Part shown: positions 1 to 9,080 of the stretch, piece after piece | Layout: every line of letters begins with the position of its first letter | Numbering within the stretch: the first letter of the stretch is position 1 | Source of the DNA: Williamsia soli | GTDB lineage: Bacteria > Actinomycetota > Actinomycetes > Mycobacteriales > Mycobacteriaceae | Direction of reading: 5' to 3' | Assembly: GCF_017377795.1 (NCBI RefSeq) | Contig: NZ_JAFRDR010000003.1 | Location: 372,001-436,000 of the forward strand | DNA length: 64,000 bases | Notes under the pieces: model-generated | Database searches by the model: none | What the model was told of the DNA's origin: nothing | Seen by the model: only the letters and a program-made list of their open reading frames with translations | Program-made: the position numbers and the translations under genes

Positions 1-339
1 CGGGCCCTTGCGGGTCCGGGCGTTGGTCTTGGTGCGCTGTCCACGGACAGGCAGTCCACGACGGTGACGCAGACCCTGGTAGCAGCCGATCTCGATCTTG
101 CGACGAATGTCGGCCTGCACCTCACGGCGCAGGTCACCTTCGACCTTGACCGAGGCCTCGAGGTACTCGCGAAGCTTCAGAACGTCTTCGTCGGTGAGGT
201 CCTTGGCCCGCAGATCGGCGCTGAGTCCGGTCGCGGCAAGGATCTCCTTGGAGGTGGTGCGGCCAACTCCATAGATGTAAGTCAGTGCGATCTCCAGGCG
301 CTTTTCGCGCGGGAGGTCTACACCAGCAACACGTGCCAT
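1..339 (-). CDS. rpsM: 30S ribosomal protein S13 (3' end beyond window)
   Basis: S13 lies in the head of the 30S subunit and contacts the P-site tRNA and the subunit bridge. The minus-strand reading begins [14 protein letters not shown] and continues through the helix-hairpin-helix stretch ending [20 protein letters not shown], which is diagnostic of S13. The ATG at 339-337 is preceded by an AAAGGAAA ribosome-binding sequence. About 113 codons are visible; the last few lie off the left edge. It follows rpmJ and infA on the same strand, the usual actinobacterial order. Confidence 0.97.
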   Translation of the reverse strand, partial: MARVAGVDLPREKRLEIALTYIYGVGRTTSKEILAATGLSADLRAKDLTDEDVLKLREYLEASVKVEGDLRREVQADIRRKIEIGCYQGLRHRRGLPVRGQRTKTNARTRKGP

Positions 340-399
340 GTGGCGTTTCCTTTGGTTCTCGGAGGTCTGCTCCCAGTCCGTCCCCTGCTCTGCGAGGGG

Positions 400-419
400 C
401 CCCGGCCTCCGTGCCGGGG
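400..419. other. GC-rich hairpin between rpmJ and rpsM
   Basis: CCCCGGC (400-406) and GCCGGGG (413-419) form a perfect 7-bp stem with a 6-nt loop in the 180-nt gap between rpmJ and rpsM. It would sit in the rpsM leader if the genes are co-transcribed. It could be a processing site, an attenuator or a weak terminator. There is no T tract, so the role is inferred only. Confidence 0.35.
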
Positions 420-519
420 GTAGGCGGTGATCCGTTTATCGCCGCTGGTGCTGGAAGGTCTTCTAGTGCCTGTATTCAGTTGTGTCTCGCTCTTGCAAGC
501 GATCTTGCGAGGGTGCTGA

Positions 520-633
520 TCAGCCCTGACGCTGCTTGTGACGCAGGTTGTCGCAGATCACCATGACCCGGCCGTTACGCCGGATCACCTTGCACTTCTC
601 GCAGATCGGCTTGACGCTCGGCTGAACCTTCAC
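520..633 (-). CDS. rpmJ: 50S ribosomal protein L36
   Basis: This 37-residue protein starts at a GTG (633-631) and reads [19 protein letters not shown], then [18 protein letters not shown]. It has the zinc-binding pattern C-x2-C ... C ... H typical of the zinc-containing form of L36. L36 is the smallest large-subunit protein and binds 23S rRNA. It lies between infA and rpsM on the same strand, as in other actinobacteria. The zinc residues suggest a possible zinc-independent paralogue elsewhere, but none is visible here. Confidence 0.95.
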   Translation of the reverse strand: MKVQPSVKPICEKCKVIRRNGRVMVICDNLRHKQRQG

Positions 634-717
634 GTCTCGATCTCCTTCAAAGCCCCGCGGCGCAGCGCAATGCTGCACCACAGCTGGTGTTCTTACCCGG
701 AGGTGTCCGGGAAGCCT

Positions 718-936
718 TTACTTGTACCGGTAAACGATGCGGCCGCGGGTCAGGTCGTAGGGCGACAGCTCCACGACCACGCGGTCCTCGGGCAGGATGC
801 GGATGTAGTGCTGCCGCATCTTGCCGCTGATGTGGGCGAGCACCTTGTGGCCGTTCTCCAGCTCAATGCGGAACATTGCATTGGGCAGGGGTTCGACAAC
901 TCGACCCTCGACCTCGATCGCGCCTTCTTTGGCCAT
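718..936 (-). CDS. infA: Translation initiation factor IF-1
   Basis: The 72-residue protein starts [15 protein letters not shown] and ends [12 protein letters not shown]. It is a single S1-type OB fold that occupies the ribosomal A site during initiation, and its length matches the family. An in-frame GTG nine bases upstream (945) would add MEA, but family conservation starts at the ATG. A GGAGG lies only 2 nt before that ATG, which is unusually close. It heads the infA-rpmJ-rpsM block; its promoter was not identified. Confidence 0.96.
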   Translation of the reverse strand: MAKEGAIEVEGRVVEPLPNAMFRIELENGHKVLAHISGKMRQHYIRILPEDRVVVELSPYDLTRGRIVYRYK

Positions 937-1182
937 AGCCTCCACGATTCTGGTGTGTTCACCACACCTGAACAGTTCTGTTCGATTACCTTCGTGGCAC
1001 GCCCGTGTCCCGGATATTCGAGTGACAGCTGGCAGAGGACTCGACAGAGTTCTGCGGATCTGGGCACGAAAACAACCCGGCGCGGGTGCACCGTTGATCT
1101 ACTTTACGCTGCTGCGCTGCTCAGGACAAATAAGTCCGATCTCCCCCACCCCCGGCAGTCGACGCCGGCTCGAAACTCCCCC

Positions 1183-1212
1183 TTGACGCGATCACATCTG
1201 GCGGTTTACCGT
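1183..1212 (+). promoter_or_regulatory. Predicted promoter of the rhamnose operon
   Basis: TTGACG (1183-1188) and TACCGT (1207-1212), separated by 18 nt, resemble a housekeeping sigma promoter. Transcription would start near 1219, just upstream of the palindromic operator at 1228-1241. A bound repressor there would block initiation or early elongation. The assignment rests on hexamer match and operator placement only. Confidence 0.4.
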
Positions 1213-1227
1213 GACTCCACTCACAAA

Positions 1228-1241
1228 TTGAAACGTTTCAA
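1228..1241. promoter_or_regulatory. LacI-family operator O1, rhamnose operon
   Basis: TTGAAACGTTTCAA is a perfect 14-bp palindrome with a central CG, the usual form of LacI-family operators. It lies 29 nt before the rhaM start. A near-identical site occurs inside rhaI. The LacI-type gene at the end of the operon is the obvious ligand-responsive partner. Confidence 0.75.
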
Positions 1242-1270
1242 AAGCGTTCGCCACCGATAGGCCGCCCCGC

Positions 1271-1588
1271 ATGCAAAGAGTGTGTTTCACGATGAATCTG
1301 CAACCGGACCGCATCGACGATTACCTCGCCGCCCACAAGGACGTCTGGCCCGAGATGCTCGATGCCCTTCGCTCCACAGGCTGGCGGAACTACTCGCTGT
1401 TCCTGCGGCCAGACGACGGACTGGTCGTCGGATACCTCGAGACCGACGATTTCGACCGCGCCCGCGAGCTTATGGCGCAGACCGCGGTGAACGAGAAGTG
1501 GCAGAGCCAGATGGCCGAGTACTTCAATACCGGCACCAACCCCGACACCGCGCTGACCGTTCTCGACGACTATTTCCACCTCGCTTGA
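1271..1588 (+). CDS. rhaM: L-rhamnose mutarotase
   Basis: This 105-residue cytoplasmic enzyme of the RhaM/RhaU family interconverts the alpha and beta anomers of L-rhamnose, supplying the anomer used by the isomerase. The start MQRVCFTMNLQPDRIDDY and the later WPEMLDAL, NYSLFL and YFHL segments match the family over its whole usual length. It is the first gene of the operon, directly behind the predicted promoter and operator. The Shine-Dalgarno match before the ATG is weak, which may limit translation of this first gene. Confidence 0.93.
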   Translation: MQRVCFTMNLQPDRIDDYLAAHKDVWPEMLDALRSTGWRNYSLFLRPDDGLVVGYLETDDFDRARELMAQTAVNEKWQSQMAEYFNTGTNPDTALTVLDDYFHLA

Positions 1589-1668
1589 CCCTCCCCTCGT
1601 TTTCCTCGTTTTTCCCTCGTTTTGTGCCGCAGTACCCTCCCATCTCATAAACCCCTGAAGGAGACCCC

Positions 1669-3063
1669 ATGAAAATCGGGGCAAAGAAGACCACCGGTTG
1701 GAAGGCGACCATCTCGGTCGCCATGTCCAACTACATCGAGGCCGGCTCGATCATCGCCATCGCCACCAGTCTCGGCTTCTGGCAGGACGAGTTCGGCATC
1801 AGCAACTTCGCCGTCGGGTTGCTCGCCGCGCTCAGCGCCAACGCATTCGGTGCCGCGATCGGTGCCGCCATCGGAGGTCCCCTGTGTGATCGCTACGGCC
1901 GCAAGGCGATCTACACCTACGACCTGATCGTCTACATGGTCGGCGTTTTGCTGGCCGCGTTCGCCATGAACTTCGGAATGCTGATGATCGCGTTCGTGGT
2001 CACCGGTATCGCGGTCGGTGCCGGCGTCCCCGCGTCGTGGACCTACATCGCCGAGCAGGCCCCTTCTGGCGCTCGCGCCAAGCACGTCGGCACCGCCCAG
2101 CTCGCGTGGTCGGTCGGACCGCTGGTCGGCTTCGCGCTGGCCGCCGCACTCGCCCCGCTCGGACTCCTGGGATCGCGCATCATCTTCCTACACCTGTTCG
2201 TCGTCGCCGCAGTGGTCTGGTGGATCCGGCAGGGGCTGGTCGAATCGAAGATCTGGAAGGACGAGGGGCGCGAGAACGTCGATGCGCCGCAGACGTCCGC
2301 CTCGGGCGGAGAAGGCCTGCGTGGCCTGTTCTCGAAGAAGGTCAACATCACCGCCCTTCTCGTGCTCATCGGCATCTATGGCTTCTGGAACACCGTCGCC
2401 GGCCAGGCGGGCATCTTCATGCCCCGGGTGTACGAGACCGCAGGCCTCGAGAGCGAGGTCCAGCAGAACCTGCTGCAGGTGCTGGTCTGGGGCATGACGG
2501 TACTGGCCACCTACTTCGTCTTCATGCGTCTCGCCGACCACATGTCGCAGCGCCTGCTGTTCGCGCTCGGCGCCATCCCAGGCATCTTCGCCTGGGGCGT
2601 GCTGGTCCTGTTCACCGACGGCGGCATGACCACCCTGCTCATCTTCGCGATCTGCTGGGGCATCTCGAGCGGTGTCGGTGCGCAGGCCTTCTACAGCCTC
2701 TGGGCCAGCGAATTGTTCGCGACCCCTTACCGGGCCAGCGCTCAGGGCATCATGTTCTTCGTGGTCCGCACGGCCACCGGCCTGCTGAGCTACTTCTTCC
2801 CCACCCTGCTCGCCGCCACCGGTTTGGCCTGGGTCGGACTCATCCTGATGATCTGCCTGACCGCCTCGCTGATCGTCGGGGTCGTCTGGGCCCCCAACAC
2901 TCGCGGCAAGGAACTCAAGGACATCGAGATCGAACGCTACGGCGAGCCGATCAGTCCCGAACTGACGACCACCACACCTGCAACTCGACATGATCCGGTC
3001 CGACACGAGCCGTCCCCGACGGTGCACGTACCGGCGTCAGCAGGCAACACAGGAGGCAACTGA
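1669..3063 (+). CDS. MFS sugar transporter, probable L-rhamnose uptake
   Basis: A 464-residue major facilitator superfamily protein of the sugar-porter type, with about 12 hydrophobic membrane segments. The loop after TM2 carries the signature DRYGRKAIY, and a longer hydrophilic stretch near residues 185-220 is the central cytoplasmic loop. A good AAGGAG precedes the ATG. It lies between rhaM and rhaI and ends 1 nt before rhaI, so rhamnose import, probably proton-coupled, is the natural inference. Substrate is inferred from context, not from sequence. The last 40 residues are polar and probably disordered. Confidence 0.85.
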   Translation: MKIGAKKTTGWKATISVAMSNYIEAGSIIAIATSLGFWQDEFGISNFAVGLLAALSANAFGAAIGAAIGGPLCDRYGRKAIYTYDLIVYMVGVLLAAFAMNFGMLMIAFVVTGIAVGAGVPASWTYIAEQAPSGARAKHVGTAQLAWSVGPLVGFALAAALAPLGLLGSRIIFLHLFVVAAVVWWIRQGLVESKIWKDEGRENVDAPQTSASGGEGLRGLFSKKVNITALLVLIGIYGFWNTVAGQAGIFMPRVYETAGLESEVQQNLLQVLVWGMTVLATYFVFMRLADHMSQRLLFALGAIPGIFAWGVLVLFTDGGMTTLLIFAICWGISSGVGAQAFYSLWASELFATPYRASAQGIMFFVVRTATGLLSYFFPTLLAATGLAWVGLILMICLTASLIVGVVWAPNTRGKELKDIEIERYGEPISPELTTTTPATRHDPVRHEPSPTVHVPASAGNTGGN

Positions 3064-3064
3064 C

Positions 3065-4234
3065 GTGAGAAACCTCAACACAGATGCAATTGAAACGTTT
3101 CAGAACCTGGCCATCGAGCTCCCTTCCTGGGCGTTCGGGAACTCCGGGACGCGGTTCAAAGTCTTCGGCACCCCCGGCACCCCCGGCACAATAGAGGAGA
3201 AGATCGCCGACGCCGCGACCGTGCACCGATTCACCGGACTGGCCCCGAAGGTCGCACTCCACATCCCCTGGGATCTCGTCGACGACTTCGGGGCCCTGCG
3301 CAGCTACGCCGCCGACCTGGGGGTCGGCCTGGGAACGGTCAACTCCAACACCTTCCAGGACGACGACTACAAGTTCGGCAGCCTGACCCACACCGACAAG
3401 CATGTGCGGCAGAAGGCGATCGACCACCACCTCGCGTGCATCGAGGTCATGAACGAAACCGGGTCGCGCGACCTGAAGATCTGGCTCGCCGACGGCACGA
3501 ACTACCCCGGACAGGGCGACATCCGCGGCAGGCAGGATCGCCTCGCGGAGTCACTCGCGACCATCTACCAGCACATCGGCCACGAACAGCGAATGGTGCT
3601 GGAATACAAGTTCTTCGAGCCCGCGACGTACATGACGGATGTGCCCGACTGGGGAACCTCCTACGCCCAGGTCAGCGCGCTCGGTGAGCGTGCCCTGGTC
3701 TGCCTCGACACCGGCCACCACGCACCGGGGACGAACATCGAGTTCATCGTGGCGCAGTTGCTGCGGCTGGGGAAGCTCGGTTCGTTCGACTTCAACTCGC
3801 GGTTCTACGCCGACGACGACCTGATCGTCGGTGCGGCCGATCCGTTCCAACTGTTCCGCATCATGTTCGAGGTCATCCGCGGCGGTGGCCTCGCCACCGG
3901 GTCGCCGGTCGCCCTGATGCTCGATCAGTGCCACAACATCGAGGAAAAGATCCCCGGACAGATCAGGTCGGTGCTCAACGTGCAGGAGATGACCGCCCGC
4001 GCACTGCTCGTCGACACCGACGCGCTGACCGCCGCCCAGGAGGCGGGAGATGTGCTGGGCGCCAACGCCATCTTCATGGATGCGTTCTACACCGACATCC
4101 GGCCCGATCTTGCGACTTGGCGAACCGAGCGCGGTCTCCCGGCCGATCCGATGGCCGCATTCGCCGACTCCGGATACCAGGAAGAGATCGCCGCCGTCCG
4201 CGTCGGCGGTACGCAGTCCTCCTGGGGCGCTTGA
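3065..4234 (+). CDS. rhaI: L-rhamnose isomerase (RhaI type)
   Basis: This 389-residue enzyme converts L-rhamnose to L-rhamnulose. It belongs to the xylose-isomerase-like TIM-barrel group typified by Pseudomonas RhaI rather than E. coli RhaA. Family stretches seen are KIWLADGTNYPGQGD, LEYKFFEPATY, CLDTGHHAPGTN and MLDQCHNIEEKIPGQ; the acidic and His residues in them form the divalent-metal site. The GTG at 3065 is chosen because AGGAGG lies 8 nt upstream and family similarity begins there. A second LacI-type operator lies inside its first codons. Confidence 0.93.
   Translation: MRNLNTDAIETFQNLAIELPSWAFGNSGTRFKVFGTPGTPGTIEEKIADAATVHRFTGLAPKVALHIPWDLVDDFGALRSYAADLGVGLGTVNSNTFQDDDYKFGSLTHTDKHVRQKAIDHHLACIEVMNETGSRDLKIWLADGTNYPGQGDIRGRQDRLAESLATIYQHIGHEQRMVLEYKFFEPATYMTDVPDWGTSYAQVSALGERALVCLDTGHHAPGTNIEFIVAQLLRLGKLGSFDFNSRFYADDDLIVGAADPFQLFRIMFEVIRGGGLATGSPVALMLDQCHNIEEKIPGQIRSVLNVQEMTARALLVDTDALTAAQEAGDVLGANAIFMDAFYTDIRPDLATWRTERGLPADPMAAFADSGYQEEIAAVRVGGTQSSWGA
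3090..3103. promoter_or_regulatory. Second LacI-family operator O2, inside rhaI
   Basis: TTGAAACGTTTCAG matches the promoter operator at 13 of 14 positions. It is read as codons 9-13 of rhaI (IETFQ). A bound repressor could block transcription of the distal genes or loop DNA to the promoter site about 1.86 kb away. Confidence 0.65.
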
Positions 4235-4274
4235 GCATTCCACACCACCCACTACCCTCTCTAAGGAACAGCGA

Positions 4275-6311
4275 ATGACGAACGAGACCGTCACCCAACT
4301 GATCGAACGCTCCAACCGACTCGGCGCCAACCCCAAGAACACCAACTACGCGGGCGGCAACACCTCCGCCAAGGGCACCGAGCGCGACCCGGTGACCGGC
4401 CAGGACGTCGACCTGATGTGGGTGAAGGGTTCCGGTGGAGACCTCGGCACCCTCACCGAGAACGGTCTCGCCGTGCTGCGACTGGATCGCCTGCGGGCGC
4501 TGACGGGTGTGTATCCCGGCGTCGACCGCGAGGACGAGATGGTGGCCGCGTTCGACTACACCCTGCATGGGCGCGGCGGCGCAGCACCCTCGATCGACAC
4601 CGCGATGCACGGCCTGGTCGAGGCCGACCACGTCGATCACCTGCACCCCGACTCCGGTATCGCGATCGCCACCGCCGCCGACGGCGAGGCGATCACGAAG
4701 CAGATCTGGGGCGACCGGGTGATCTGGATTCCGTGGCGGCGACCGGGATTCCAGCTCGGACTCGACATCGCCGAGGTCAAGCGCCAGAATCCGCAGGCGA
4801 TCGGCACCATCCTCGGGGGCCACGGCATCACCGCGTGGGGCGAGACCTCCGAGGCGGCCGAAGCCAACTCACTCGAGATCATCGCGGCCGCGGAGGAATT
4901 CATTGCAACCAACGGCCGGCCGCAGCCATTCGGTCCGCCGCTACGGGGTTTCGGCCCGCTGAGTCCGGCCGGCCGTCGCGCGAAAGCCGCTGCGCTGGCA
5001 CCGACCCTGCGCGGACTGGTGTCCACCGACAACGCCCAGGTCGGGCACTTCACCGACACCGACCCGGTCCTCGAGTTCCTCACCGGCGCCGAGCATCCCC
5101 GGCTCGCCGCACTCGGGACGTCGTGTCCCGATCACTTCTTGCGCACCAAGGTCAAGCCGATGGTGCTGGACCTGCCGGCCGATGCGCCCATCGAGGACTG
5201 CATCGCACGTCTGCGGGAGCTCCACAGCTCCTACCGAGACGACTACACCGCGTATTACAACCGACACGCCACCGAAGACTCCCCCGCCATGCGCGGGGCC
5301 GACCCGGCGATCGTGCTGATCCCCGGTGTCGGGATGTTCAGTTACGGCAAGAACAAGCAGACCGCCCGGGTGGCCGGCGAGTTCTACCTCAACGCCATCA
5401 ACGTCATGCGCGGCGCCGAGTCGATCTCGCACTACCTGCCCATCGACGAAGTCGAGAAGTTCCGGATCGAATACTGGGCCCTGGAAGAGGCCAAGCTCGC
5501 CCGGATGCCCGAGCCCAAGCCGCTGGCCACCCGGATCGCCCTCGTCACGGGTGCCGCCTCGGGCATCGGTAAGGCCATCGCGACCCGGCTCGCGGCCGAA
5601 GGTGCGTGTGTCGTGATCGCCGACCTCGACGAGGACAAGGCAGCGGCTGCAGCGGCCGAGATCGGATCCGCCGATGTCGCGATCGGTGTGCGAGCCGACG
5701 TGACCGACGAGGCGCAGGTACAAGCCGCGGTCGAGGCCTGCGTCCTCGCGTTCGGCGGTATCGACCTGGTGGTGAACAACGCCGGACTCTCACTCTCGAA
5801 GTCGCTGCTGGACACCACGGCCGCCGATTGGGACCTGCAGCACAACGTGATGGCCCGCGGGTCGTTCCTGGTGTCGAAGGCTGCCGCCAAGGCACTCATC
5901 GATCAGCAGATGGGCGGCGACATCCTGTACATCTCGTCGAAGAACTCGGTGTTCGCCGGCCCCAACAACATCGCGTACTCGGCGACCAAAGCCGATCAGG
6001 CACATCAGGTTCGACTGCTCGCCGCCGAACTCGGCGAGCACGGCATCAAGGTCAACGGCGTCAACCCAGATGGAGTGGTCCGTGGATCGGGCATCTTCGC
6101 CGGCGGCTGGGGCGCGAAGCGCGCCGCGGTCTACGGTGTCGCCGAAGAAGATCTCGGCGAGTTCTACGCCCAGCGCACATTGCTCAAACGCGAAGTGCTG
6201 CCGGAGAACATCGCCAACGCGGCGTTCGTGCTGTGCAGCTCTGACATGTCGCACACCACTGGCCTGCATGTGCCCGTCGATGCCGGTGTGGCCGCGGCAT
6301 TCCTGCGATGA
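4275..6311 (+). CDS. rhaEW: Bifunctional L-rhamnulose-1-phosphate aldolase / L-lactaldehyde dehydrogenase
   Basis: A 678-residue fusion. The N-terminal ~400 residues are a class II aldolase/adducin-type domain with zinc-ligand motifs HLHPDSG (about residue 122) and GGHGI (about 181). It should split rhamnulose-1-phosphate into DHAP and L-lactaldehyde. The C-terminal half is a short-chain dehydrogenase: TGAASGIGK (about 424), NNAG (about 501) and YSATK (about 567). It should oxidise lactaldehyde to L-lactate, as described for the RhaEW/YuxG family. The ATG at 4275 has AAGGAA upstream. It overlaps the kinase start by 4 nt (ATGA). Confidence 0.93.
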   Translation: MTNETVTQLIERSNRLGANPKNTNYAGGNTSAKGTERDPVTGQDVDLMWVKGSGGDLGTLTENGLAVLRLDRLRALTGVYPGVDREDEMVAAFDYTLHGRGGAAPSIDTAMHGLVEADHVDHLHPDSGIAIATAADGEAITKQIWGDRVIWIPWRRPGFQLGLDIAEVKRQNPQAIGTILGGHGITAWGETSEAAEANSLEIIAAAEEFIATNGRPQPFGPPLRGFGPLSPAGRRAKAAALAPTLRGLVSTDNAQVGHFTDTDPVLEFLTGAEHPRLAALGTSCPDHFLRTKVKPMVLDLPADAPIEDCIARLRELHSSYRDDYTAYYNRHATEDSPAMRGADPAIVLIPGVGMFSYGKNKQTARVAGEFYLNAINVMRGAESISHYLPIDEVEKFRIEYWALEEAKLARMPEPKPLATRIALVTGAASGIGKAIATRLAAEGACVVIADLDEDKAAAAAAEIGSADVAIGVRADVTDEAQVQAAVEACVLAFGGIDLVVNNAGLSLSKSLLDTTAADWDLQHNVMARGSFLVSKAAAKALIDQQMGGDILYISSKNSVFAGPNNIAYSATKADQAHQVRLLAAELGEHGIKVNGVNPDGVVRGSGIFAGGWGAKRAAVYGVAEEDLGEFYAQRTLLKREVLPENIANAAFVLCSSDMSHTTGLHVPVDAGVAAAFLR

Positions 6312-7783
6312 GCAAGGGCTCACGCATGGCCGAGCTGGCCGCCGTCGACCTGGGAGCGACCAGCGGTCGGGTGATGCTGGCCCAGGTCGGCGGCGGCCGG
6401 CTGGACATTCGCGAGGTGAATCGATTCCCCAATGGTCCCCTCCCGATCTGGGACGGCCACCGGACGGCGTTGCACTGGGACGTACCCGCCCTGTACTCGC
6501 ATATCCGCGACGGCTTGTCGTCGGCAGCACGTCAGGCCACGGATCTGATCGGGATCGGGGTCGACTCGTGGGCAGTCGATTACGGGTTGCTGCGCGACGG
6601 GCGCCTGCTCGGCCTGCCCTACCACTACCGAGATGACCGGAACCGCGCCGGCGTCTCGGCGGTTCACCAAGGGATCGATCCCGCAGTGCTCTACGCCCGC
6701 AACGGCTTGCAATTCCTGCCCTTCAACACCGTGTACCAACTGATGGCGGAAAAACAGGCCGGGACACTCGAGCTCGCCGACCGGGCACTGCTGATCCCGG
6801 ACCTCATCGGGTACTGGCTCACCGGCCAGATGGCGACCGAACGCACCAACGCCTCGACCACCGGGCTGCTCGGCGCGGACGGCATCTGGGACAGTGAACT
6901 CGAACGTACGCTCGGGCTGCCCGGCGGGTTGTTCCCTGCGCTCATCGAACCAGGCTCCGAACTCGGTGCGGTACTGCCGCAGATCGTCACGCAGCTCGGG
7001 CTGCCGTCGTCGGTCACAGTGAGCGCCGTTGCCTCGCACGACACCGCCTCGGCGGTCGTCGCCGTCCCGATGCGCCCGGAATCGGCCGCATACATCTCGT
7101 GCGGCACCTGGGGGCTGGTCGGAGTCGAGGTGGCCCACCGCGTCGTCGATCCCGCGGCTCGAGTCGCCAACTTCACCAACGAGGTCGGGGTGGACGGTCG
7201 AATACGGTTCCTCCGCAACGTCATGGGCCTGTGGCTCCTGAGTGAGTCCGTCCGGCAATGGGAGCGCGAAGGCACTGCCGTCGAGCTGTCCCGCTTGCTC
7301 GACGAGGCAGCCCAGGCACACCCACCGGTCGAACTCTTCGACACCGATGACCCGGAGTTCCTGGCACCCGGCGACATGCCGGCGCGTATCGCGCAGTGGT
7401 ACACCAGCCGCGGCCTTCCCGTGCCGGCCGACCGCGCCCCGATGGTTCGAGCCATCCTGGAGAGCCTCGCGGGAGCTTTCGCCCGTCGTGTCCAGGAGGC
7501 GGCATCGCTCTCGGGCACTGACGTCGAGGTGGTGCACATAGTCGGCGGCGGCTCCCGAAATCGACTGCTGTGTCAGCTCACCGCAGACCGACTCGGCCTC
7601 CCGGTATTCGCCGGCCCCGTCGAAGCCACCGCGATCGGCAACATCCTGGTCTCCGCCCGCACCAAAGAGCTGCTCGCCGACGATCCCGAGAGCGCACGCG
7701 CGCTGGTCGCCGCCACCTTCCCACCCGAACGTTTCGAGCCGCGTACTGCGGCCCACGCACACCACCTGAAGGCAACCCGATGA
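6308..7783 (+). CDS. rhaB: L-rhamnulokinase (FGGY family)
   Basis: This 491-residue FGGY carbohydrate kinase phosphorylates L-rhamnulose at C1 with ATP. The N-terminal phosphate loop [14 protein letters not shown], the segment [12 protein letters not shown] and the C-terminal nucleotide-binding [14 protein letters not shown] are family features, and the length is normal. The ATG at 6308 overlaps the previous stop. An in-frame ATG at 6326 sits closer to the conserved region and is an alternative start. The stop overlaps the ATG of the next gene, so rhaEW, rhaB and the lactate dehydrogenase are translationally linked. Confidence 0.94.
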   Translation: MSKGSRMAELAAVDLGATSGRVMLAQVGGGRLDIREVNRFPNGPLPIWDGHRTALHWDVPALYSHIRDGLSSAARQATDLIGIGVDSWAVDYGLLRDGRLLGLPYHYRDDRNRAGVSAVHQGIDPAVLYARNGLQFLPFNTVYQLMAEKQAGTLELADRALLIPDLIGYWLTGQMATERTNASTTGLLGADGIWDSELERTLGLPGGLFPALIEPGSELGAVLPQIVTQLGLPSSVTVSAVASHDTASAVVAVPMRPESAAYISCGTWGLVGVEVAHRVVDPAARVANFTNEVGVDGRIRFLRNVMGLWLLSESVRQWEREGTAVELSRLLDEAAQAHPPVELFDTDDPEFLAPGDMPARIAQWYTSRGLPVPADRAPMVRAILESLAGAFARRVQEAASLSGTDVEVVHIVGGGSRNRLLCQLTADRLGLPVFAGPVEATAIGNILVSARTKELLADDPESARALVAATFPPERFEPRTAAHAHHLKATR

Positions 7784-9024
7784 CACGACACAGCACTGTG
7801 AGACGACAACTGCCGAAGGTCCATGACCTCGCACCCCTCATGAAGTTCAAGAAGCCTGAGTTCGACGCCACGAAGCGGCGACTGGACGCCGCGCTCACGA
7901 TCGAAGACCTACGCCGCATCGCCAAACGCCGCACCCCGAAGGCCGCCTTCGATTACACCGACGGTTCGGCCGAGGCCGAGATCTCCATCGGCCGTGCCCG
8001 AGAAGCCTTCGCGGATATCCAGTTCAATCCGGCCATCTTGCGTGACGTCTCCAAGGTGAGCACCGGTTGGGAGGTCCTCGGCGCCCCGGTGTCGTTGCCG
8101 TTCGGTATCGCGCCCACCGGTTTCACCCGCATGATGCAGACCGAAGGCGAGATCGCCGGCGCCCATGCCGCAGCACGGGCAGGCATCCCCTTCTCGCTGT
8201 CCACGATGGGTACCGCGTCCATCGAGGATGTCCAGGAGGCCAATCCGCAGGGGCGCAACTGGTTCCAGCTCTACATGTGGAAAGAACGCGAACGCTCGAT
8301 GGCCCTGGTCGACCGGGCCGCCAAGGCCGGTTACGACACCCTGCTCGTGACTGTCGATGTCCCGGTCGCCGGCGCGCGTCTGCGGGACAAGCGCAACGGG
8401 ATGTCGATCCCACCTGCGCTCACCCCGGGCACAGTCCTCAACGCGCTGCCGCGCCCGAAGTGGTGGATCGACTTCCTCACCACCGAACCGCTGGCCTTCG
8501 CCTCCCTCGATCGCTGGTCGGGCACCGTCGCCGAGCTGCTGGACACCATGTTCGATCCGACGGTGACCTTCGACGACTTGGCCTGGATCCGCGATCAGTG
8601 GCCCGGCAAGATCGTCGTGAAGGGCATTCAGACCGTGGCCGACGCACGAGCCGTCGTCGACCTGGGTGTCGATGGCATCGTGCTGTCGAATCATGGTGGA
8701 CGACAACTCGACAGGGCACCGATTCCCTTCCATCTGCTCCCCGAGGTCGCCCGTCAGGTCGGTTCCGACACCGAGGTCATCCTCGACACCGGCATCATGT
8801 CCGGGGCAGACGTCGTCGCGGCCATCGCGCTCGGCGCCCGTTTCACCCTGATCGGCCGGGCTTACCTCTATGGCCTCATGGCAGGCGGCGAAGCAGGGGT
8901 GAACCGGGCCGTCGACATCCTCGCCGAACAGGTCGAACGCACCATGCGGCTACTGGGTGTCACCTCGCTCGAAGAGTTGACCCCGGCGCACGTCACACAA
9001 CTGACCCGGCTCGCTCCGCGCTAG
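7780..9024 (+). CDS. lldD: FMN-dependent L-lactate dehydrogenase (LldD-like)
   Basis: A 414-residue member of the FMN-dependent alpha-hydroxy-acid dehydrogenase family, which oxidises L-lactate to pyruvate at the membrane quinone pool. Visible motifs are [24 protein letters not shown], the FMN/catalytic region [11 protein letters not shown] and [12 protein letters not shown], which contains the catalytic His. Its ATG overlaps the rhaB stop (ATGA). It would consume the L-lactate made by the upstream fusion enzyme, completing rhamnose breakdown to pyruvate. Other 2-hydroxy acids are possible substrates; context favours lactate. Confidence 0.88.
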   Translation: MTRHSTVRRQLPKVHDLAPLMKFKKPEFDATKRRLDAALTIEDLRRIAKRRTPKAAFDYTDGSAEAEISIGRAREAFADIQFNPAILRDVSKVSTGWEVLGAPVSLPFGIAPTGFTRMMQTEGEIAGAHAAARAGIPFSLSTMGTASIEDVQEANPQGRNWFQLYMWKERERSMALVDRAAKAGYDTLLVTVDVPVAGARLRDKRNGMSIPPALTPGTVLNALPRPKWWIDFLTTEPLAFASLDRWSGTVAELLDTMFDPTVTFDDLAWIRDQWPGKIVVKGIQTVADARAVVDLGVDGIVLSNHGGRQLDRAPIPFHLLPEVARQVGSDTEVILDTGIMSGADVVAAIALGARFTLIGRAYLYGLMAGGEAGVNRAVDILAEQVERTMRLLGVTSLEELTPAHVTQLTRLAPR

Positions 9025-9080
9025 CCTGTCGGTGGACGCGGGGTCGGGTTCCCGCCCGGAGGTCGGAAAGGGAAGCAGCG

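Larger units (their letters stand above)
937..1270. other. Intergenic divergent control region, infA / rhamnose operon
   Basis: These 334 bases separate infA (minus) from rhaM (plus) and hold no convincing gene. The right third carries the rhamnose promoter and operator listed separately. Near infA there is a short inverted repeat (GGTGTG / CACACC, 952-968) that would lie in the infA leader, and a second (GAACAG / CTGTTC, 970-983). Neither is assigned a role. Confidence 0.6.

Noticed and set aside
970-983. GAAC...GTTC pair upstream of infA resembling an SOS box
   Set aside because: The half-sites are 6 nt apart instead of the 4 nt of the actinobacterial LexA site, and infA is not an SOS gene.
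7725-7740. Partial rhamnose-operator-like sequence (GAACGTTTCGA) near the end of rhaB
   Set aside because: It lacks the outer TT/AA and breaks the palindrome; likely chance within the codons for ERFEP.
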